From: Buddleja alternifolia | Taxonomy: Eukaryota > Streptophyta > Magnoliopsida > Lamiales > Scrophulariaceae | Direction: 5' to 3' | DNA length: 64,000 bases | Assembly: GCA_019426215.1 (NCBI GenBank) | Contig: CM033405.1 | Location: 1,403,001 to 1,467,000, forward strand | Part shown: piece by piece, positions 58,239-64,000 of the stretch | Position numbering within the stretch: position 1 is the first letter of the stretch | Layout: every line of letters starts with the position of its first letter | The notes under the pieces: model-generated | Seen by the model: only the letters and a program-made list of their open reading frames with translations | The model's database searches: none | What the model was told of the DNA's origin: nothing | Made by a program: the position numbers and the translations under genes

Positions 58239-60815
58239 CTAAGAAGAGCTATTCTCAGCCATGAGTCTTACCTTGTCACAAGTTGTTTCAACTTTCTCCC
58301 TCAAATGTCTCATATCATCCTTCAAGCCACATTTGTCCTCAGGCGAAAATTTGGAATGGTAATTCTCCAAAATGGCTGTCATTATCTCAAATTTTCGTTT
58401 TACAACACTAACATCCAAAATCAAATCATCTGCAGGAGTCTGTTTAAGGGGTGAACAAACGTTTGGACGAGATATACGAGACCTTGAACCAGCTGAAGAA
58501 CGTTTCAACCTATAATTAACCTGCTCGAACCCAAACGGGCTTTCGATTAATGATGATTTGAAGGCTGCTTCTGCATCAGAGTCCCTCATATAAACAATCC
58601 TGACCAAGTGAGAATCTGGCAATACTTTCGTTTTCTTTTCATTCAGGACTCCAAATTTACCAAAAAGCCTCATAATATCTTCCTTCGAAGGCAAAGGGAA
58701 TCCAGAGGTGAACGACAACGTAAGGCAAGGCAAAGCCCTTCGCTCTACTTTAGCCCCTTCAGCCTTTAATACTTTGGAAGTTTTCATCGATTGGGCCTTT
58801 TTTGGAGCAAAATCATTTCCTAGCTGAGAGGGCAATGATTTTCTTTTTTCACCGGCTTTGCATTTGCGATATATTTTAAAATCTGGGCCATGTAAATAGG
58901 TTGAGCTTCTGAATGCAGTAACAAACTCCCAAACCATATCAAGAGAACCCTTCCTGCTCAAGTAAAAAGGATCAAGAGCTGCAGATTGGATCTCCGATAA
59001 CAATTCATTAACCGGAACATCAACATGAGATGTGGAAAAGCTAAGTGTCATATTATTCTCAACTGTCTGAGGCCTTTCCAGCTGCCCATTAGGCAGTTCT
59101 TCCTCAGATGCTTTGTCAACATACTTCGAAACAGATTGAGATGCAAAAAGGTCTCCACTACCCTCCGCCATGCGTTTTCCCGAACGAGCTGTCTTAGAAC
59201 TTTTATCAGATCCAATTTCTGACACTATCTTAGAGCTTGAATTTCCCATCCACCATGAAAGATTTGTATAGGGGGGCGATAAATACTTACTTAGCTTCCT
59301 TTCCCTTGGTGAAGATACCGTTTCTAATTCCTCTTTGGCTTCTCCAGAAGCCATCTCAGCATCGACCACTTCAATTTCCCTTGGTTTTACACGATTCACG
59401 GCCCCCACGCCACCATTTTCTGCTTTTAAAACATTTTCATTCTTTATTTCAGATGATTCAGATATCTCAACCTTTCTCTTTTTAAGCGTCTTCCCTATAT
59501 CTGTTCCATCTTTGTTTTTAGATCTCTTCTGACTTTCAGGCTTCACAATCGTGCTTTCTCCCATAAGTTCAGCAACACTTTTTTGTTTCCTTCTATGAAA
59601 AAACTTATCATCCGACAGTGCTCGAGAGTTGGCTGCATCCACATCCGGTGGGACCCAGTATTCCTCCATTGGGCCGACGGTAGGAGCTTCAATTGGATCA
59701 CTAGAGTCATTTGCAACATCACTCACACTATTATTCTCGTCTTCCAGGCCTTCAATATGAATGGGCTCGTGATACTGAGGCATTTGATAACCACCTTTAA
59801 ATCGATAAAAAGCAGATAACCAACTTCGAAATACAGCAAGCTCAAGCGCATTATCAACAGAAACTGCCTTTGCAAACTGCCTCACTTTCGCAATTAATTC
59901 AGTAGATTCATGTTTGGCAATAGAAAGCCGATAAAAATCCACCTTTGGCATAATAACTCCTGGTTTTAGTCCGGCATTCACCACTACTGGCCGAGCAAGG
60001 CCTTCTTTTTTCTCTTCTGGTATACAGTTACAGATCATCTCCAACTCCACAACTCTACCAACCTCATCAACGGCCCTCTGCACAGCATTGAGAAAGCTCT
60101 TAGAACTACTATCCTTTGACATCTCTTCAAAATTCTCCACAAAGGGAATCAACTGTGATGGCAAGCACCAAGAACAAGAACCATCGCCAAAGAAGGCTAC
60201 AAGGAGACGACCTTCCTGTTTATGTTTCACTGCAAATTCTGAAGCATCTTTCGCATTATAAATTTGCCCTGGCCACCATGGATGACTTTTAATCTTACCC
60301 CAAACGAAATCCCCCACAAGAAAGCCATTGTCCTTATCCTCCAACTTCTCACCATGTCCTTCTCCTTTTCCATCTCCATTCAAATTCGAATAAAAACCCG
60401 TCGTCCCACTTCCACTTAACTTCTTAAGATCACCAAAATCGCCTTCCACGGTAACTGCACAAGAACCCTCATCATCTTTTATCTTTTCATCACTCGCAAT
60501 GACACCATTCGAAGAAGCATTAGCACTCACCCCAGCATCGATTCCGTTAACCAAAACACTCGTACGAGCATTGGATATACTGCTCAAATTCTCAACACCA
60601 ATTTTCTCTTTTCCCTCTAATCCACATTCCAACTCACTGTTACTATCAAAAGTAGCCTCAACAACAGTTTCAGTCTCAACAACTCGTTCGCTTACAACAG
60701 CAGCAGCAGCAGAACCATAGTCGACTTTATTCACATCAAATCCTTTCTCTTTAGAACCAGACCCGCCCATTAGGGCTCCAGAATCCTCAGAAGTAATTTT
60801 AGTCGCATCTCCCAT
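58239..60815 (-). CDS. PWWP-domain protein of the PDP type, single coding exon, 858 aa
   Basis: Nuclear chromatin protein; Arabidopsis PDP proteins bind histone marks through PWWP and associate with Polycomb or HDAC-type complexes (family knowledge). The N-terminal 160 residues are acidic, Ser/Gly-rich and low in complexity. The PWWP domain is at about 165-260: FLVGDFVWGKIKSHPWWPG, then RLLVAFFGDGSCSWC, with the usual PWWP replaced by HPWW as in relatives. The ELAVFRSWLSAFYRFKGGY motif follows, as in PDP proteins. The middle is rich in Lys and Glu with KRSKNKDG and KKRKVEI, likely nuclear localisation signals. At about 697-775 is an RRM-like fold: CLTLSFTSGFPLPSKEDIMR, FGKFGVLNE, LVRIVYMRDSDAEAAF. 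The C-terminus is helical. Which PDP paralogue this is cannot be said, so no symbol is given. Confidence 0.92.
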   Translation of the reverse strand: MGDATKITSEDSGALMGGSGSKEKGFDVNKVDYGSAAAAVVSERVVETETVVEATFDSNSELECGLEGKEKIGVENLSSISNARTSVLVNGIDAGVSANASSNGVIASDEKIKDDEGSCAVTVEGDFGDLKKLSGSGTTGFYSNLNGDGKGEGHGEKLEDKDNGFLVGDFVWGKIKSHPWWPGQIYNAKDASEFAVKHKQEGRLLVAFFGDGSCSWCLPSQLIPFVENFEEMSKDSSSKSFLNAVQRAVDEVGRVVELEMICNCIPEEKKEGLARPVVVNAGLKPGVIMPKVDFYRLSIAKHESTELIAKVRQFAKAVSVDNALELAVFRSWLSAFYRFKGGYQMPQYHEPIHIEGLEDENNSVSDVANDSSDPIEAPTVGPMEEYWVPPDVDAANSRALSDDKFFHRRKQKSVAELMGESTIVKPESQKRSKNKDGTDIGKTLKKRKVEISESSEIKNENVLKAENGGVGAVNRVKPREIEVVDAEMASGEAKEELETVSSPRERKLSKYLSPPYTNLSWWMGNSSSKIVSEIGSDKSSKTARSGKRMAEGSGDLFASQSVSKYVDKASEEELPNGQLERPQTVENNMTLSFSTSHVDVPVNELLSEIQSAALDPFYLSRKGSLDMVWEFVTAFRSSTYLHGPDFKIYRKCKAGEKRKSLPSQLGNDFAPKKAQSMKTSKVLKAEGAKVERRALPCLTLSFTSGFPLPSKEDIMRLFGKFGVLNEKKTKVLPDSHLVRIVYMRDSDAEAAFKSSLIESPFGFEQVNYRLKRSSAGSRSRISRPNVCSPLKQTPADDLILDVSVVKRKFEIMTAILENYHSKFSPEDKCGLKDDMRHLREKVETTCDKVRLMAENSSS

Positions 60816-61011
60816 ATCTTCCGGAGTCTCAATTTGTATATAGAAAACAAAATCCCCAGAATATTTTAATTTCTTTAATTATACCACCGAAACTCTTCGA
60901 ACATTAAAAACTGTAAAAACATTAAAAAAAGGAAAACAATAAATGATAGCTAGCAGTATTCACCAACTATACAACAACAAGCAACAACATTCAAAAATAT
61001 TAAACATCAGC

Positions 61012-61533
61012 CACAAAAATTCCCTTTAAATGCGCACAAAAATCACGAAAATAACAAAGAACACTCACAGTAAAGCAACAAACATTCAACAATAACAAAA
61101 TCCAAACAAATACGAGTTCTAAAAAGCATCAATCTCAAATACGAACACACACACACACACACACACATATATAGACATCGATATAGATATACATATAAAA
61201 TGGAGAACAGAATAAATACCAATAATTTACGCCGTAATTTTTACTCCAAAAAGAATCTTCATCATAGTTTATCCACAGAAAATCTTTAAACGCGTACAAA
61301 AATCACGAAAACAACAAAGAACACTCACAGTAAAGCAACAAACATTCAACAATAACAAAATCCAAACAAATACAAGTTCTCAAAAGCATCAAGCTCAAAT
61401 ACTAACACACACACACACACATATATAGATATAGATATATACATATACATATAAAATGGAGAACAGAATAAATACCAATAATTTATGCCGTAACTTTTAC
61501 TCCGAAAAGCATCTTCATCATAGTTTATCCGCA
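61012..61533. repeat. Tandem duplication, period about 260 bp, in the PWWP gene leader
   Basis: Units at about 61012-61273 and 61274-61533 share AACACTCACAGTAAAGCAAC, AACAATAACAAAATCCAAAC, an AC/AT microsatellite and TTCATCATAGTTTATCC. A third partial copy of the unit start (CCGCAGAAAATCT) follows at 61530. It lies between the ATG and the probable transcription start, likely in a leader intron. Confidence 0.88.
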
Positions 61534-61560
61534 GAAAATCTAAAATTTCTGTAGCGAAAA

Positions 61561-61570
61561 ACTAGGGTTT
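61561..61570 (-). promoter_or_regulatory. Telo-box-like AAACCCTAG in the PWWP gene leader
   Basis: The minus strand reads AAACCCTAG at 61562-61570, about 750 bp upstream of the ATG. Telo-boxes are common near plant transcription starts and can recruit TRB factors. A single copy is weak evidence. Confidence 0.4.
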
Positions 61571-61947
61571 CAGAAATGATTTTTCTTTACAATTTTGAAC
61601 TGACTGATAGCTAAATGCTAGCTATAATAAGGGATTTATTTAATTTTAATTCCTTTTTTTTTTTCGAAAAACGCAAGTAATAATTACGGAAAATAAATAA
61701 ATGCTGCGCTGAACGTACCCTTTTGTTCAGGCGGTGGGTATTCGCATCCCGTGAATTGAAACTTTTTGTTACACTCTCGAGAGTAGAATATCTTAGTCTA
61801 CTCGCCATCTTTTTCGTGTTTTTGGCTTTTTTGCGACATTAGGGCATCTGGGATGGGACGTGGGAGAGTTAGAGCGCGAGTGTGGCGGAAGTGAGATTGC
61901 TGGGGAGTGTGGACTAGAGTGGAAAGTTGGAAAGTTGCAGGATGTGA

Positions 61948-61961
61948 CTGACACGTGTCAG
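61948..61961. promoter_or_regulatory. 14-bp palindromic G-box upstream of the PWWP gene
   Basis: CTGACACGTGTCAG is a perfect palindrome centred on the CACGTG core recognised by bHLH and bZIP factors. It lies about 390 bp beyond the likely start region of the minus-strand gene, a plausible promoter position. Confidence 0.5.
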
Positions 61962-62575
61962 TTTGTGTTTTGGTGTAATCCGGGTGGGAGAACCGGTAAA
62001 GGAATGCTTTTAAAAGCGCTGGTTCTATAGAGTGGAGTTTATCGGGAGTTCTATGACACACCGGTATCAATGATCTCGGGATGATATAGATCATTGGATG
62101 AGTTTAATCCAATGATCTTTGTGTGGCATAGAATGCTTTTGAGTTTATCCTAGTAACGCTTTTAATTTAATTCTTTATTGGTGTGAAAATTCTAAAAGAA
62201 TGGGATGCCCCGATCCAACATACTCGGATCGATAGTTTTTAACCTTGGGTGATACATGTCCTATAAGGAGAGAAAAGTCATAATTTGTGATATATTGAAT
62301 TCAGAACCTCCCACATGAAAATTGATATCACTGGACTAACAAGGCTTAATATTTCTTTATCGGTTTGTAAATGAATTTATATATCTTATGGTTGATTCAC
62401 ACTACAAGAGCTGGTTTAATCATAAGATGATTGCCTCAACAAATAGTGGTTTTATTCATCTTCTTTAAAATGTTAATGACTATTTGTTTTTTTGCTACAT
62501 TAATTGTTATGAATTGATGATGCACTTTTCAAATATAAGTTGTACATGTATTGCATAACAATAGATATTTTAAAA
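61962..62575. other. Intergenic, no gene
   Basis: It contains a short inverted pair, GATCATTGGATGAG with CCAATGATC near 62088-62116, and otherwise nothing I can support. Confidence 0.4.
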
Positions 62576-62730
62576 TAGGACGGAGTCAAAAATTTATATC
62601 CGGAGACGAATACAATAAATAAGGGGACTTGATATTTTTGAGTTTTAGTAGGGCAAAATTTTAAATATCAAAAACTTGTAGAATAAAAAAAATATTTTTC
62701 AGAAGTTGAGACCCCCCAACTCCGCCTCTA
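62576..62730. mobile_element. Short hAT-family element, copy G (155 bp)
   Basis: Ends TAGGACGGAGTC and AACTCCGCCTCTA are inverted. Flanks 62568-62575 (TTTTAAAA) and 62731-62738 (TTTCAAAA) are an 8-bp duplication with one mismatch. The left end has lost one base compared with the other copies. Confidence 0.75.
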
Positions 62731-62738
62731 TTTCAAAA

Positions 62739-63270
62739 TTCCACATCAAATTAACACAAGAATGCAATATCAAAGTAACTTTAATACAATTTCATTATTT
62801 GATCAAGTGGTCCATTAATAATTAGCTAGAACAATTAGACATATTTAGCTTGATTGCCATAATTTTGTGACATTTTCCTTCTTCCTCCTCCGCCCCACCC
62901 ACCTCCCACAAAAAATATGTAAACAAAAATATGGAATTTGGATCAAAGGAGTATCTAAGAGTGACTCCCAACAATTGAAAAGTTTAAATATGCATTTGTA
63001 GTCTAAAGACTATTATGATGATTGTTTGGTCTCCTAAGTCCTATCTTATATGGACATTTTTGCATTACAAGAACACGTTTTGAAAAAGTTAAAAATAAGG
63101 ATCGATTATGCCATAATCAATTATGGAAAATTGAGTCAAACTCACCCTTAATTTGAAAATAAATCATATCTATTACATAAATGCTTCTCTTGCATTCATG
63201 GGACATTCCATGTTTCCCTTCCATTTGCCTCCTTGTATTGTCCATCAAAACAAAACGAAAACCCTCACCA
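62739..63270. other. Intergenic, no gene
   Basis: AT-rich sequence with no supported feature. Confidence 0.4.
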
Positions 63271-63560
63271 ATCTATTCTACTACTCTCATTATCGTGATT
63301 ATAACTTGACAGAAGCCTTGGAAGCTGGAACAAGAAGGAAAAACACGCAATCCTCATCCCGACCCGATACGTCGCACAGGATATTGGACTCCCACCAGGA
63401 GCCCCGACGCATATTCTACTCTCCCATTATAGTGGTTATAACTTTATAGAGGCCTTGGAACGAGAAGAAGAAACACGCAATCCTCACCCATATACCTAGT
63501 GCCTGATGTTGGATGCCCACCTGGCTCCAACATCGAATGCTGGATGCCACCTGACGCACT
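63271..63560. repeat. Tandem duplication, period about 140 bp, diverged
   Basis: Units starting near 63271 and 63411 share TATTCTACT, GGTTATAACTT-like, GCCTTGGAA and AAACACGCAATCCTCA. They are GC-richer than the surroundings. No coding function is evident. Confidence 0.65.
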
Positions 63561-63643
63561 TTGTGCCAATTATCGGGTACCAACATGCCCATTCGTCTCC
63601 CAACGTCAAATGCCTGCTGGTGCGGCCAACGCCCAACATCATG

Positions 63644-64000
63644 CGGGAGCGGATCTATAGGTAGGTAGGGGAGCAGTGCCCCCACTGAATTTTTTTTTAG
63701 CCTTAATATATACATATTTTTAAATTTTAATTATTTAATTACATTAGTGCCCCCCTCAAATTATTAAATGCCCCTCCTCAATTTTAAAAATTCAATTTTT
63801 TACCTTACAAATTTTTTTATATTTGAATTTCGCCCCCCCAAAATCAAAAAATACCACGTTTTCTCCCTTTACTTTGAGTTCGCGCCCCCAAAACCCAAAA
63901 TTATGGCTATAACAAAAGAGGTATAAAAGTATAAATTATGTCAAAAGTTGTAATTGAGTTATTATATTTTCCTCCATAAATATAGTGTACCATATCGCGC
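63644..64000. mobile_element. hAT-family element, copy H, cut by the window edge
   Basis: It starts CGGGAGCGGATCTATAGG and continues through the family interior (GCCCCCACTGAATTTTTT, then GGCTATAACAAAAGAGGTAT), in the same orientation as copy F. The right terminus is outside the window. Confidence 0.75.

Noticed and set aside
1..64000. A biosynthetic or defence gene cluster
   Set aside because: The genes belong to unrelated housekeeping or signalling families on both strands with large repeat-filled gaps; nothing suggests co-function.
1..64000. Recent plastid or mitochondrial DNA insertion, or viral sequence
   Set aside because: No organelle gene, rRNA or tRNA cluster and no viral capsid or polymerase sequence was recognised.

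Overview
This is a plant nuclear window, almost certainly from a eudicot. Genes have short exons, AT-rich GT-AG introns and plant-specific families, including a thylakoid DEG protease, a DUF1645 protein, a BLUS1-like STE20 kinase, a small universal stress protein and a PDP-type PWWP protein. The gene-poor DNA between them is very AT-rich and packed with small non-autonomous transposons. An asterid, possibly Lamiales, is a guess from protein flavour and Tip100-like hAT termini; I could not test it.

Layout. 362-3000 (+) holds the last seven exons of a conserved, uncharacterised protein with a beta-barrel-like pattern that starts left of the window. 5266-10832 (+) is a DEG1-type chloroplast protease whose first intron carries tandem repeats and a Copia-type LTR remnant, and whose second exon is rebuilt. 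10833-19916 is a repeat desert. 19917-20654 (-) is a one-exon DUF1645 gene. 20839-28870 is again repeats, including a PIF/Harbinger-like element that contains only a decayed Myb/SANT (ORF1-type) pseudogene. About 28880-38147 (+) is a STE20-group kinase with 19 coding exons. 38148-44640 is repeats. 45415-45942 (+) is a small cysteine-rich membrane protein behind a tandemly duplicated promoter. 46121-51961 has no gene. 51962-55661 (+) is a four-exon universal stress protein whose first intron contains an inverted SINE pair. 56052-57301 is an 8-bp-TSD transposon with a Helitron inside it. 58239-60815 (-) is a PWWP-domain protein. The right edge holds more hAT-like elements.

The six supported genes and one partial gene have unrelated functions (plastid proteolysis, signalling, chromatin) and do not form a cluster. 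I did not find a new molecular system. What stands out is mobile-element biology. One hAT-like family has at least seven copies, four of which have near-perfect 8-bp target duplications besides one perfect one. A set of fold-back elements has 9-10-bp duplications typical of Mutator-like transposition. In two places a tandem duplicate preserves the empty site next to the filled one. Several genes also have recent tandem duplications in their promoter, leader or first intron.

Exon boundaries were read by hand from GT-AG signals and reading-frame continuity. All multi-exon models given here stay in frame from first to last exon.
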